From Hyphomicrobiales bacterium (GTDB taxonomy: Bacteria; Pseudomonadota; Alphaproteobacteria; Rhizobiales; Beijerinckiaceae), in the NCBI GenBank assembly GCA_947454055.1, contig CANGIS010000004.1, forward strand, positions 1-64,000: a DNA stretch of 64,000 nucleotides. Reading direction: 5' to 3'. The translations under genes were made by a program, and so were the position numbers. The notes under the pieces are model-generated. The model saw only the letters and a list, made by a program, of their open reading frames with translations, did no database searches and was not told the origin of the DNA. Positions 35,977-44,443 of this stretch are shown in pieces. The number at the start of each line of letters is the position of its first letter. The first letter of the stretch is position 1.

Positions 35977-36885
35977 TTACCTTGGCCGTCGGTCGCGCCA
36001 GCGCTTCATCAGCATTTCGAGCTCAAGATCGGGTTCTTTCGGGATCGTGAGTTCGAGCGTTGCGAAGAGATCGCCCGCGCCGTCAGCCCCGGGCAGGCCT
36101 TTGCCTTTCAGCCGCAGGGTCTGGCCACTATTGCTGTAAGGCGGGATGGAGAGTTCAACCACGCCATCCAGCGTTGGCACGCGGACGGTGCCGCCGAGGA
36201 CCGCGTCTTCCAACGGGATCGGCACACGCGTCCGCAGGTTTTTACCATCGATGATGAACCGGTTGTCCTGCGTCACACGGATGGTGATCAGCGCATCGCC
36301 CGGCACGCCGCCCTCGGGGCTGGGTTGGCCTTGGCGTTTGAGCCTGATGACTTTGCCATCGGTAACGCCTGCCGGAATGGAAACTTCGAGCGTCCGCCCG
36401 CCGGGCAACGAGACGCGTGCCGTGGTGCCTTTGATCGAATCGGCCAGACTGACGGTGGTTATGACTTTTAAATCGGCACCGGGCTGAGGCGTCCGTCTGC
36501 GGCTGGTACGGGCTTCGGCTCCACCCATTCCGCCCCGGAAAAACTCGGCGAAAATATCGGATGCGTCGAAACTGGAGCCACCAAAGGGGCCAGCACCGCC
36601 ACCGCGTGCGCCGCCGAACCCCTGACCGCCTGCGCCGCCGCCCGGAAAACCCTGAAAGCGGGGTTTGCCTTCGGCGTCAATCTCGCCACCGTCGAATTGC
36701 TTGCGCTTTTTGGCGTCGCCCAAAATCTCGTAGGCGGAGTTCAACTCGGCGAATTTGTCCTTGGCCTTGGGATCCGTAACGTTCCGGTCCGGATGCAAAA
36801 CCTTCGCCTGCTTCCGATACGCCTTTTTGATGTCGTCTTCGCTTGCAGATTTGGGCACACCGAGAATGGTATAGGGATCGCGCAT
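35977..36885 (-). CDS. DnaJ-like co-chaperone without zinc finger (CbpA type)
   Basis: 302 aa. N-terminal J domain with HPD motif (LHPDRN, residues 30-35), a Gly/Phe-rich linker with many GG repeats (about 78-115), and the two-part DnaJ C-terminal substrate-binding domain. The Cys-rich zinc module of true DnaJ is missing, as in CbpA. Stimulates DnaK. The ATG at 36885 ([15 protein letters not shown]) has AGGA-like sequence before it; an in-frame start 24 nt upstream is less typical. Confidence 0.92.
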   Translation of the reverse strand: MRDPYTILGVPKSASEDDIKKAYRKQAKVLHPDRNVTDPKAKDKFAELNSAYEILGDAKKRKQFDGGEIDAEGKPRFQGFPGGGAGGQGFGGARGGGAGPFGGSSFDASDIFAEFFRGGMGGAEARTSRRRTPQPGADLKVITTVSLADSIKGTTARVSLPGGRTLEVSIPAGVTDGKVIRLKRQGQPSPEGGVPGDALITIRVTQDNRFIIDGKNLRTRVPIPLEDAVLGGTVRVPTLDGVVELSIPPYSNSGQTLRLKGKGLPGADGAGDLFATLELTIPKEPDLELEMLMKRWRDRRPR

Positions 36886-36990
36886 TCCTGATCTATCCTG
36901 AAACGTCAATGGTCTGATCGGGGCTGCCGATCTTTGTCCAAGATGTAAGGTGGCAATGGCCCGCGTGCAACCTCGACGTTTTTCTTGATC

Positions 36991-37443
36991 CTAGCCCTGC
37001 CGCGTAAGACGCTTGACGTCAGAGACATGCCATTCGCTGGCCCCGTTGCGACAAGCGGTGCCCTGCATGGTGGGCCGCGCGACATTTTCGATCACGATTT
37101 GGGACGCAAAGAGGCGACAAAGGTCACCTTCTCTGACGAAAGCATCGCCTAATGGTCTGATATTGCCACGTGCGGCGGTTTTCGGGTTGTCCCACTGGAC
37201 GGTCAGGGTCGTATTGTCGGGCTTAAGCGCGGTGTCGAGCGCTTGATTGGCTTTTTCCCAGTCTGCTGCCGTCAGCTCCGAGGAGAGCGTGGCAGCCGGT
37301 GAAAAGAGGGAGCCAGTCGTGCTCGGCGCGTCATCGGGCATGAATTTTGAAAAAATCGGCAGCGAATTAGCGCAACCACCCAGACTGACAAGGCACAAAA
37401 AGAGGCCAATGTGTCGCGCTTTGGGTATCGTGCGTCGGATCAT
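36991..37443 (-). CDS. RT0821/Lpp0805-family surface lipoprotein
   Basis: 150 aa. A short basic start and hydrophobic stretch lead to the lipobox SLGGC, with Cys24 as the lipidation site, so it should be anchored in the outer membrane or periplasmic face. The C-terminal region ([56 protein letters not shown]) fits the RT0821/Lpp0805 domain. The ATG at 37443 is chosen because it directly begins the signal peptide; longer frames run antisense into pdxH. Function is not known. Divergent from pdxH. Confidence 0.85.
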   Translation of the reverse strand: MIRRTIPKARHIGLFLCLVSLGGCANSLPIFSKFMPDDAPSTTGSLFSPAATLSSELTAADWEKANQALDTALKPDNTTLTVQWDNPKTAARGNIRPLGDAFVREGDLCRLFASQIVIENVARPTMQGTACRNGASEWHVSDVKRLTRQG

Positions 37444-37531
37444 TGACGTATGCCTTGTCCTGTTAAAAAACCATCTGGCGCCTTTCTCCGTAAAAGGGGC
37501 AGCCATCTGGTTCGGTCGGAGCAATAGAATC

Positions 37532-38146
37532 GTGAAAAGTTTAACAGACAGTGACTTTACCGAAGCAAGCGAGCCATTTGCGTTGTTTGCGCATTGGTTT
37601 GAAGATGCAAAAGCGTCAGAACCCAATGATCCCAACGCCATGGCGCTCGCGACCGTGGACGGTTCAGGCCTGCCAAATGTTCGCATGGTGCTGATGAAGG
37701 GGTGGGATGAAGCGGGGTTTGTTTTCTATACCAACACCGAATCAGCCAAAGGACGCGAGATTTTGGGGACGCTGAAGGCCGCCCTTGTGTTCCATTGGAA
37801 GTCATTGCGGCGGCAGGTGCGGGTTCGCGGCCTGATCGAGCAGGTATCCGATGCCGAAGCGGACGCCTATTTCCAGTCGCGCCCGCGCGATAGCCGGATC
37901 GGGGCATGGGCCAGCCAACAATCGCGCCCGCTTGAAGGCCGGTTTGCGCTGGAAAAGGCGGTTGCAGTCAATGCCGCGAAATATGCGATTGGCGAAGTGC
38001 CGCGCCCGCAGCATTGGACAGGGTTCCGGATTCTTCCCGTTGAAATGGAATTCTGGCATGATCGGCCGTTCCGGTTGCATGATCGGGTTGTGTTTAGACG
38101 TGATATGCCTTCGGGTGACTGGACAAAGGCGCGGCTTTATCCGTGA
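37532..38146 (+). CDS. pdxH: Pyridoxamine 5'-phosphate oxidase
   Basis: 204 aa. FMN enzyme that makes pyridoxal phosphate from PNP or PMP. FMN- and substrate-binding segments [50 protein letters not shown] and the C-terminal [14 protein letters not shown] pattern ([14 protein letters not shown]) are present, ending RLYP as usual. The start is taken as the GTG at 37532 with GGAG 10 nt upstream; the open frame upstream is non-family sequence overlapping the divergent lipoprotein gene. Confidence 0.95.
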   Translation: MKSLTDSDFTEASEPFALFAHWFEDAKASEPNDPNAMALATVDGSGLPNVRMVLMKGWDEAGFVFYTNTESAKGREILGTLKAALVFHWKSLRRQVRVRGLIEQVSDAEADAYFQSRPRDSRIGAWASQQSRPLEGRFALEKAVAVNAAKYAIGEVPRPQHWTGFRILPVEMEFWHDRPFRLHDRVVFRRDMPSGDWTKARLYP

Positions 38147-38200
38147 TAATGGAGTGGCAGGCGGACGTGTGTTCGTCGCCTGTTAGTAGGGAGAGAAACA

Positions 38201-38953
38201 ATGTCGCAAGCCAATGAAGCCCCAAGACGCCGGACCATGCTGTTGACGGGTGCCAGCCGCGGCATCGGACATGCGACGGTAAAGCGTTTTTCGGCAGCAG
38301 GCTGGCGGGTGATCAGCTGCTCGCGCCATGCGTTTCCGGAGAATTGCCCTTGGGAAATGGGCGAGCAGGATCATATCCAGGTCGATCTTGCCGATGCCGC
38401 CAACACGCGCGAGGCGATCGATGAAATCCGCCATCGGCTGGAAGATGGGCAGCTTGATGCACTGGTCAACAATGCCGGAATCTCGCCAAAGGGAAAAAAT
38501 GGCGCGCGGCTCGGCACGCTCAATACCGAGCTTGAGGATTGGCAGCAGGTTTTTCAGGTCAATTTTTTTGCACCCATGATGCTGGCGCGCGGACTTTTGA
38601 AAGAGCTGCAGGCGGCGAAGGGCTCGGTGGTCAATGTCACCTCGATCGCCGGTTCGCGTGTGCATCCGTTTGCCGGCTCGGCCTATGCAACCTCCAAAGC
38701 GGCGTTGGCCGGGTTGACCCGCGAAATGGCCTCCGATTTTGGTCCGCTGGGTATTCGCGTCAATTCAATCTCGCCGGGTGAAATCGATACTTCGATTTTG
38801 TCGCCGGGAACGGACAAGATCGTGGAGCAAATTCCTTTGCGCCGCTTGGGTACTCCCGAGGAAGTGGCGAAAGCGATCTATTTTCTCTGCACCGATCAAT
38901 CGAGCTATGTGCATGGTGCCGAGATTCATATCAATGGCGGCCAGCACGTATGA
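38201..38953 (+). CDS. SDR-family oxidoreductase
   Basis: 250 aa classical short-chain dehydrogenase. TGASRGIG at residues 16-23 binds NAD(P); VNNAGIS near 90, Ser in VTSIAGS and Tyr-x3-Lys in YATSKAAL form the active site, and the tail has INGGQHV. AGGGAGAG 7 nt upstream supports the ATG. It overlaps the downstream NUDIX gene by ATGA. It follows pdxH by 54 nt. Substrate not recognisable from sequence. Confidence 0.92.
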   Translation: MSQANEAPRRRTMLLTGASRGIGHATVKRFSAAGWRVISCSRHAFPENCPWEMGEQDHIQVDLADAANTREAIDEIRHRLEDGQLDALVNNAGISPKGKNGARLGTLNTELEDWQQVFQVNFFAPMMLARGLLKELQAAKGSVVNVTSIAGSRVHPFAGSAYATSKAALAGLTREMASDFGPLGIRVNSISPGEIDTSILSPGTDKIVEQIPLRRLGTPEEVAKAIYFLCTDQSSYVHGAEIHINGGQHV

Positions 38954-39381
38954 GTGACCGCCTCTACCCGGCCCGTCCGCTGGTTGGAGCAAGCCTAGCG
39001 GTGTTTCGGGGCGGCAAAGTTTTATTGGCGGCGCGGGTCAATACGGCCGATGCGCCGATCTACTCGCTCCCCGGCGGGCTGGTCGAAATTGGCGAGACGC
39101 TGGAAGAGGCTGCGCTCCGCGAAGTGATGGAAGAAGTCGGCGTCAAGGCGCGCGTGATCGGGTTTGCGGGGCATGTCGAGGTGATCGACCGCGATGCCGA
39201 CGGAAAAATCCGGCGGCATTTTATCGTCAACGCCTATGCGGGCGAATGGCTGGAGGGTGAACCGGTTACCGGACCCGAAGCGCCGCATATTCGATGGGTC
39301 GAACCGCATGCCCTTGGTGGCTTGGCGGTTACCAAAGGACTTGCCGCCATTCTGGCAAAGGCTGCCGCCTTGGCGCTTTAA
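38950..39381 (+). CDS. NUDIX hydrolase
   Basis: 143 aa. ADP-ribose pyrophosphatase/MutT-like. The Nudix box is intact: GGLVEIGETLEEAALREVME then EVG, with the catalytic glutamates in REVMEE. The rest has the expected mixed fold and no targeting signal. Its TAA stop sits in a 16-bp palindrome and overlaps the stop of the convergent dihydroorotase gene. Substrate unknown. Confidence 0.93.
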   Translation: MSDRLYPARPLVGASLAVFRGGKVLLAARVNTADAPIYSLPGGLVEIGETLEEAALREVMEEVGVKARVIGFAGHVEVIDRDADGKIRRHFIVNAYAGEWLEGEPVTGPEAPHIRWVEPHALGGLAVTKGLAAILAKAAALAL

Positions 39382-39387
39382 AGCGCC
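39372..39387. terminator. Shared palindrome at two convergent stop codons
   Basis: GGCGCTTTAAAGCGCC is a perfect 16-nt palindrome that contains the TAA stops of both the NUDIX and the dihydroorotase genes. As RNA it has almost no loop, so cruciform or bidirectional arrest is only a possibility. Confidence 0.45.
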
Positions 39388-40706
39388 TCGTTAAAGCGGA
39401 CGGCCTCGCCACGCGCCGGTGTTGTCAGCTCGCCTTCCCACATGACACGATGTCCGCGGATGATCGTGCCCACGGCCCAGCCCTGTACGCTTTTGCCATC
39501 ATAAGGGGTCCAGCCACAGCGCGACGCGATCCATGGGTTGGTTATGGTTTGGCGGCGCTTCAAATCGACGACCGTGAAATCGGCATCGTAGCCTGATGCG
39601 ATGCGTCCTTTATTGGCGATGCCAAAGAGGCGTGCGGGGCCTGCGCTCGTCATGTCGACGAAGCGTTGGAGGGAAAGACGCCCGGCATGGATGTGATCAA
39701 GCATGATGGGAACCAGCGTTTGCACGCCGGTCATGCCGGAAGGCGAGGCGGGATAAGCCTTGGCTTTTTCTTCCAAAGTGTGCGGAGCATGATCGGAGCC
39801 CAAAATATCGGCAACGCCTTGTGCAACGCCCTTCCAGATTCCGGCACGATGGGCCTCGTCGCGAACGGGTGGGTTCATCTGCACGAGGGTGCCGAGTTTT
39901 TCATAGGACTCGGGACCAGCCAGCGTCAGGTGGTGCGGCGTTACTTCGCAGCTCGCAACGTCTTTATGATCGGCGAGAAAGAGCATCTCGTCGGCTGTTG
40001 AAATATGCAGCACATGGATGCGGGCCCCTGTCTCGTGCGCGAGACGGACAAGGCGTTTGGTGCAGGTCAGCGCGACCTCGGCGGAGCGCCAGACCGGATG
40101 GGAAGAGGGATCGCCTTCGACCCGTAAATCGCGACGCTCGCGCAGCATCATTTCGTCCTCGGAATGGAAGGCCGAGCGGCGGCGGGTTTTTTCCAAAATG
40201 GCCGCAACCCCCCTATCATCTTCAACCAGCAGCGAGCCGGTCGAGGATCCCATGAAGACTTTGATACCGGCGGCACCGGGGAGACGTTCCAACTCGGGAA
40301 TATGCCGCACATTCTCATGCGTGCCACCGACCCAGAAGGCAAAATCGCAATGCATGCGATGCGTGCCACGCCTCACTTTGTCGGCGAGCGCTTCGGCGTC
40401 CGTTGTCTGTGGATCGGTGTTGGGCATTTCAAACACGGCTGTGACGCCGCCCATGACGGCTGCGAGGGAACCTGTTTCCAGATCTTCCTTATGGGTCAGG
40501 CCCGGTTCGCGAAAATGGACCTGACTGTCGATGACGCCCGGCAGAAGGTGCAGCCCCTTGCATTCGATCACCTCGCCGGCCGCTTTGGGGTCGAGCGCTC
40601 CGAGGGCTATGATTTTCCCATCTCTCACCCCGATATCGGTTTCCCCGATGCCATCCTGGTTGACGACAGTGCCGCCCTTGAAAAGCGTATCGTAGGTGAT
40701 GGACAT
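39378..40706 (-). CDS. pyrC: Dihydroorotase (class I, multifunctional-complex type)
   Basis: 442 aa amidohydrolase that makes dihydroorotate in pyrimidine synthesis. The metal-site entry motif reads DSQVHFREPG (residues 60-69), where the first His of HxH is Gln; Lys149 in AGIKVFMGSS is the likely carboxylated lysine; VTPHHL and LGSDHAPHT supply further ligands. The Gln variant is frequent in alphaproteobacterial homologues. The ATG at 40706 has GGAG 9 nt upstream. Divergent from ygfZ. Activity is probable but the altered motif leaves some doubt. Confidence 0.9.
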   Translation of the reverse strand: MSITYDTLFKGGTVVNQDGIGETDIGVRDGKIIALGALDPKAAGEVIECKGLHLLPGVIDSQVHFREPGLTHKEDLETGSLAAVMGGVTAVFEMPNTDPQTTDAEALADKVRRGTHRMHCDFAFWVGGTHENVRHIPELERLPGAAGIKVFMGSSTGSLLVEDDRGVAAILEKTRRRSAFHSEDEMMLRERRDLRVEGDPSSHPVWRSAEVALTCTKRLVRLAHETGARIHVLHISTADEMLFLADHKDVASCEVTPHHLTLAGPESYEKLGTLVQMNPPVRDEAHRAGIWKGVAQGVADILGSDHAPHTLEEKAKAYPASPSGMTGVQTLVPIMLDHIHAGRLSLQRFVDMTSAGPARLFGIANKGRIASGYDADFTVVDLKRRQTITNPWIASRCGWTPYDGKSVQGWAVGTIIRGHRVMWEGELTTPARGEAVRFNEAL

Positions 40707-40799
40707 GGTAGGATACTCCGTAATCGTCGCATTGGCTTGAGAAGGTCGCTCATCTGTCCTACGTATCGGATCCAGCCAAAGCAAGAAAGTTGAAATCGA

Positions 40800-41654
40800 A
40801 TGCCCGCCTGCCTCTTACCCGATCGTGGCATTGTCAGCGTCTCCGGAGCTGATTCGGAAACGTTCTTGGATAATTTGTTGACCTCGTCGGTCGAAAAGCT
40901 GGCCGAAGGCGAGGCTCGCTTTGGCGCACTGCTGACGCCGCAAGGAAAAATCATCGTTGATGGCTTGGTTGTCAAAACAGCCGACGGCTTTCTGATCGAT
41001 TGCCCCCGTGCCTTGGCGCAGGATTTGGCGCGGAGGCTCGGGTTTTACAAATTGCGTGCGAAGGTTGAAATCGCCAACCGGACCGAGGATTATGCCGTCC
41101 TGACCTATTGGGCCGAGGCGCATGCGCCAAAAGGCGCTGGTATCGGCTTTGTCGACCCGAGACTTGTCGGGCTTGGCGAAAGGCTGATTGTCCCCGTAAA
41201 TGCGGTGCCGGAGGTTACAGCGTCCCATGCGCTTTACGATGCCCATCGAGTGGCTTTGGGGGTGCCCGAAGGTGGCCGTGATTTTGCCTATGGTGACGCC
41301 TTTCCGCATGAGGCGGATATGGATCAGCTTCACGGCGTCGATTTTCACAAGGGCTGTTATGTCGGACAGGAAGTTGTCTCACGGATGCAGCACCGCGGCA
41401 GTGCACGGACGCGCACCGTGCCCGTCCGCTTTGTCGACGGTGTGGTTCCGGTCGAGGGATCGGACGCCGTTGCGGGTGGTAAGGTTCTGGGCCGCATAGG
41501 CTCGACGGATACGGGCGGGCAAGCACTGGCGCTGTTGCGGCTGGATCGTGCGAGCGATGCGATAGCCGCGGGCGAACCACTGACCGCCGGCGGTTTGGCC
41601 TTTGTGTTAGAAGGCCGCGATTGGATTCATTTCGAGGTGCCGGGGATAGCATGA
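40800..41654 (+). CDS. ygfZ: YgfZ/GcvT-fold folate-binding protein
   Basis: 284 aa. Assists assembly or repair of iron-sulfur enzymes using tetrahydrofolate. The signature KGCYVGQEVVSRMQHRG (residues 182-198) with its conserved Cys is present. First gene of a five-gene overlapping chain; its TGA overlaps the tag ATG. Divergent from pyrC with 93 nt between the starts. Confidence 0.93.
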   Translation: MPACLLPDRGIVSVSGADSETFLDNLLTSSVEKLAEGEARFGALLTPQGKIIVDGLVVKTADGFLIDCPRALAQDLARRLGFYKLRAKVEIANRTEDYAVLTYWAEAHAPKGAGIGFVDPRLVGLGERLIVPVNAVPEVTASHALYDAHRVALGVPEGGRDFAYGDAFPHEADMDQLHGVDFHKGCYVGQEVVSRMQHRGSARTRTVPVRFVDGVVPVEGSDAVAGGKVLGRIGSTDTGGQALALLRLDRASDAIAAGEPLTAGGLAFVLEGRDWIHFEVPGIA

Positions 41655-42259
41655 CCAAAGGTTTGATCGAACATTCCGACGGCAAGAGCCGTTGTCCATG
41701 GCCGGGCGTCGACCCGCTCTATGTCGCCTATCACGATACCGATTGGGGCGTGCCGGAATATGAGGATCGGGCGCTGTTTGAGAAACTCATTCTCGACGGG
41801 TTTCAGGCCGGGCTGAGCTGGATCACGATTTTGCGGAAGCGCGAGAATTTCAGGGCGTCTTTTGACGGCTTCGATGCGGAAAAGATTGTCCGTTATGCGC
41901 CGGAAAAAATCGAGAGCCTCGTTTTGGATGCTGGCATCATCCGTCATCGTGGCAAAATCGAAAGCACGGTGAAAAGCGCGCGCGTCTATCTCGATATTCA
42001 AGCCAAGCAGGGCTTTGCCAATTATCTGTGGGACTTCACCGACGGGCGCGTCCTTCAAAACACGCCACGCAGCATGGCCGACATCAAAACCGAGACGGAG
42101 ATCTCGAAACGCCTGTCGAAGGACTTGAAGGCGAGGGGGTTCAATTTCTGCGGACCCACGATCATCCATGCCTTTATGCAGGCGGTCGGCATGGTGAATG
42201 ACCATCTCGTCGGGTGCTTTCGTCACGAGGAAGTGAAGTTGTTGGAGCGCAAGCGCTGA
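41651..42259 (+). CDS. tag: DNA-3-methyladenine glycosylase I
   Basis: 202 aa. Removes 3-methyladenine from alkylated DNA. N-terminal RCPWPGVDPLYVAYHDTDWG contains the first zinc ligand Cys and the substrate-pocket Trp; LFEKLILDGFQAGLSWITIL and the C-terminal GPTIIHAFMQAVGMVNDHL with HxxxC-like residues (CFRHEE) complete the HhH-type fold and zinc snap. The ATG at 41651 overlaps ygfZ by ATGA. Ends in TGATG overlap with the next gene. Confidence 0.96.
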   Translation: MTKGLIEHSDGKSRCPWPGVDPLYVAYHDTDWGVPEYEDRALFEKLILDGFQAGLSWITILRKRENFRASFDGFDAEKIVRYAPEKIESLVLDAGIIRHRGKIESTVKSARVYLDIQAKQGFANYLWDFTDGRVLQNTPRSMADIKTETEISKRLSKDLKARGFNFCGPTIIHAFMQAVGMVNDHLVGCFRHEEVKLLERKR

Positions 42260-42882
42260 TGGCACCGCGCAAGGATGATCCGTCCGGCACGACGCTGCCG
42301 CCAAGAGCATGGCAACGCATGTTGTCGGGCCGGCGGCTTGACCTTCTCGACCCGTCGCCGCTCGATATCGAAATCGAGGATATCGCGCATGGGCTGGCGC
42401 GCGTGGCGCGCTGGAACGGCCAGACGATCGGGCCTGCAATTTTTTCTGTCGCCCAGCACTCCGTTCTGGTCGAGGCCATTTTCAGCACATTGGAAGCAGG
42501 AATGCCGAAGGCGGAGCGGCTGGCAGCGCTGCTGCATGACGCGCCCGAATATGTTGTGGGCGACATGATCTCGCCGTTCAAAGCGGTCATCGGCGGCGAT
42601 TATAAAGCCGTCGAGCATCGACTTTTGGCGGCCATCCATCTGCGTTTCGGTTTGGCTGCAACCTTGCCCGAAGCACTGACCAAGCGGATTAAGGCGGCGG
42701 ATCAGATTGCGGCCTATTTCGAGGCCGTTACGCTTGCGGGCTTTCAAGTGGTGGAAGCCAAACGCTTGTTTGGTCATCCGCCGGTTACGCTGTCGGCCTA
42801 TGAAGCGCTTCTTGAGCCGTGGACAGCTGAGGAAGCCAAGCAGCGCATGGTGGAACGTTTTTCGAGTTTGGAGACGCGGTGA
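42259..42882 (+). CDS. HD-domain phosphohydrolase (YfbR-like)
   Basis: 207 aa. The HD metal site is SVAQHSVLV (His about 62), ALLHDAPEYVVGD (His-Asp about 96-97) and a later Asp in KAADQIAAYFE. Similar to YfbR 5'-deoxynucleotidases, which remove phosphate from dNMPs. N-terminal PPRAWQRMLSGRRLDLLDPSP is typical of this phage- and chromosome-encoded subgroup. Joined to tag and to the next phosphatase by TGATG overlaps at both ends, implying coupled translation. Confidence 0.88.
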   Translation: MAPRKDDPSGTTLPPRAWQRMLSGRRLDLLDPSPLDIEIEDIAHGLARVARWNGQTIGPAIFSVAQHSVLVEAIFSTLEAGMPKAERLAALLHDAPEYVVGDMISPFKAVIGGDYKAVEHRLLAAIHLRFGLAATLPEALTKRIKAADQIAAYFEAVTLAGFQVVEAKRLFGHPPVTLSAYEALLEPWTAEEAKQRMVERFSSLETR

Positions 42883-43394
42883 TGGCGGGTTTGCATGTGT
42901 GTTCTCTCTCGCGGCTCAATGAAACGGTGGAGCACGTCGGCGCGCGGCATCTTGTGACCTTACTCGGACCGACGATGGATGCGGCCACTCCCGAGGGCAT
43001 CGCTCAGGGGCGGCATTTGAAGCTGATTGCCAACGATATTGCGACGCCGCTTGAGGGGCATGTTCTACCCGGCGCCGAGCATGTCGAAAGCCTGATCGCT
43101 TTTGTAAAAGACTGGGACCGCGCGGCACCGATGCTTATTCACTGCTGGGCCGGAATCAGCCGTTCGACGGCGGCGGCCTATATTGCGGCGAGCGTTCTTA
43201 ATCCGTCGTTGGATGAAGTTTATCTGGCGCGGCGGTTGCGGGCTTCCTCGCCGAGTGCGACGCCCAATCCGCGTCTGATTGCCTTGGCGGATGCGATGTT
43301 GGGACGCGATGGGCGAATGATCGCCGCGATTGCCGATATTGGGCGGGGTGCGGACGCGTTCGAAGGCACGCCCTTTGAACTTGTATACGATTGA
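42882..43394 (+). CDS. Dual-specificity/tyrosine-phosphatase-like protein
   Basis: 170 aa. The phosphate-binding loop HCWAGISRS (residues about 87-95) has the Cys-x5-Arg nucleophile motif of Cys-based phosphatases, preceded by the LIHC strand. Small single-domain protein with no signal peptide. Known in Hyphomicrobiales next to HD hydrolases; substrate unestablished. ATG at 42882 overlaps the HD gene stop. The NrtR-type regulator begins 5 nt downstream. Confidence 0.85.
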   Translation: MAGLHVCSLSRLNETVEHVGARHLVTLLGPTMDAATPEGIAQGRHLKLIANDIATPLEGHVLPGAEHVESLIAFVKDWDRAAPMLIHCWAGISRSTAAAYIAASVLNPSLDEVYLARRLRASSPSATPNPRLIALADAMLGRDGRMIAAIADIGRGADAFEGTPFELVYD

Positions 43395-43399
43395 CAATC

Positions 43400-44383
43400 A
43401 TGACCGAACGCCCGATCGAAACCCCGATTGAAATTGGACTTGCCGCCGCCATTGTGGCGGTGGAGGGCGATACGCCGCAGATTTTGGTCGCGCGTAGCGA
43501 GGGCGGCGATGACGGTCTGCCCTATGGTAGTTTTGATCCTCTGTCCCACCGCACGCTTGAAATTGCGTTGCGCGCCTTCGTGGCCGATCAATCGGGCCTT
43601 TCGCTTGGCTATGTCGAGCAGCTTTATACATTTGCCGATCGTGGGCGGCATGCGCGTCCCAATGATGGCGCGCCGCATGTGGTTTCAATTGGTTATCTGG
43701 CGTTAACGCGGGTTTTGATGAGGGCTGATGAGTTGCCGAAATCGGCGTCGTTTCAACCTTGGTACCGTTTTTTTCCATGGGAAGATTGGCGCGGTGGTCG
43801 CCCCCAAATAGTGGATCGCGATATTCTGCCGCGTTTGAATGCCTGGGCCGCTGATACGGCAGGCGAGAAGGCCGAGGCGCGGCTCAGGCCCTTGTCGCGG
43901 GTGGAGCGGTTGCGCTTTTGCTTTGGTACCGATTCCGGACCATGGGATGAGGAAAAAGTACTCGACCGGTACGAGCTGCTGTATGAAGCCGGTCTGGTCT
44001 TCGAGGCCGGGCGCGATGGTCGCTCGGGTGCGACTGATGCGGTATCCGCACGGCGTTTTGGCGAGCCGATGCTGCACGATCATCGCCGCATTCTGGCCAC
44101 CGCGATGGGGCGGTTACGCGCCAAGCTGAAATATCGCCCCGTGGTGTTCGAGTTGATGCCGCCAAGCTTTACGTTAACCGCGTTGCAGCGAACGGTGGAA
44201 GCGATTTCGGGCCGCCACCTCCACAAGCAAAATTTCAGGCGATTGGTCGAGACAACGGCATTGGTAGAGCCGACGGGGAGCCAGACAACAACCCGCGGCA
44301 GACCTGCAGCGCTTTTCCGTTTCAGGCGGGATGTGTTGCAGGAGAGGCCAGCACCCGGCTTGCGGGTAGGAAAGCGGGGATAA
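43400..44383 (+). CDS. NrtR-type regulator (Nudix-like domain plus winged helix)
   Basis: 327 aa. N-terminal Nudix fold (about residues 10-150) whose catalytic box is lost: the region SFDPLSHRTLEIALRAFVAD lacks the RExxEE glutamates. The C-terminal winged-helix part shows FTLTALQRTVEAISGRHLHK and RGRPAALFRF, typical of NrtR repressors of NAD genes that respond to ADP-ribose. ATG at 43400 chosen over an overlapping TTG. nadBC at the end of this window would be logical targets, but no operator was identified. Confidence 0.85.
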   Translation: MTERPIETPIEIGLAAAIVAVEGDTPQILVARSEGGDDGLPYGSFDPLSHRTLEIALRAFVADQSGLSLGYVEQLYTFADRGRHARPNDGAPHVVSIGYLALTRVLMRADELPKSASFQPWYRFFPWEDWRGGRPQIVDRDILPRLNAWAADTAGEKAEARLRPLSRVERLRFCFGTDSGPWDEEKVLDRYELLYEAGLVFEAGRDGRSGATDAVSARRFGEPMLHDHRRILATAMGRLRAKLKYRPVVFELMPPSFTLTALQRTVEAISGRHLHKQNFRRLVETTALVEPTGSQTTTRGRPAALFRFRRDVLQERPAPGLRVGKRG

Positions 44384-44389
44384 AAATTA

Positions 44390-44424
44390 CCCCCCGATGC
44401 TGACATGACGCCTGCATCGGAGGG
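44390..44424 (-). terminator. Terminator of ald between convergent genes
   Basis: CCCCCGATGC and GCATCGGAGGG form a stem with one mismatch in the 60-nt gap between the NrtR-type gene and ald. On the minus strand it is followed by TAATTTTTATC, a good U-tract for ald. Confidence 0.75.
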
Positions 44425-44443
44425 TTGGCGGTGTGAGCGTCGA

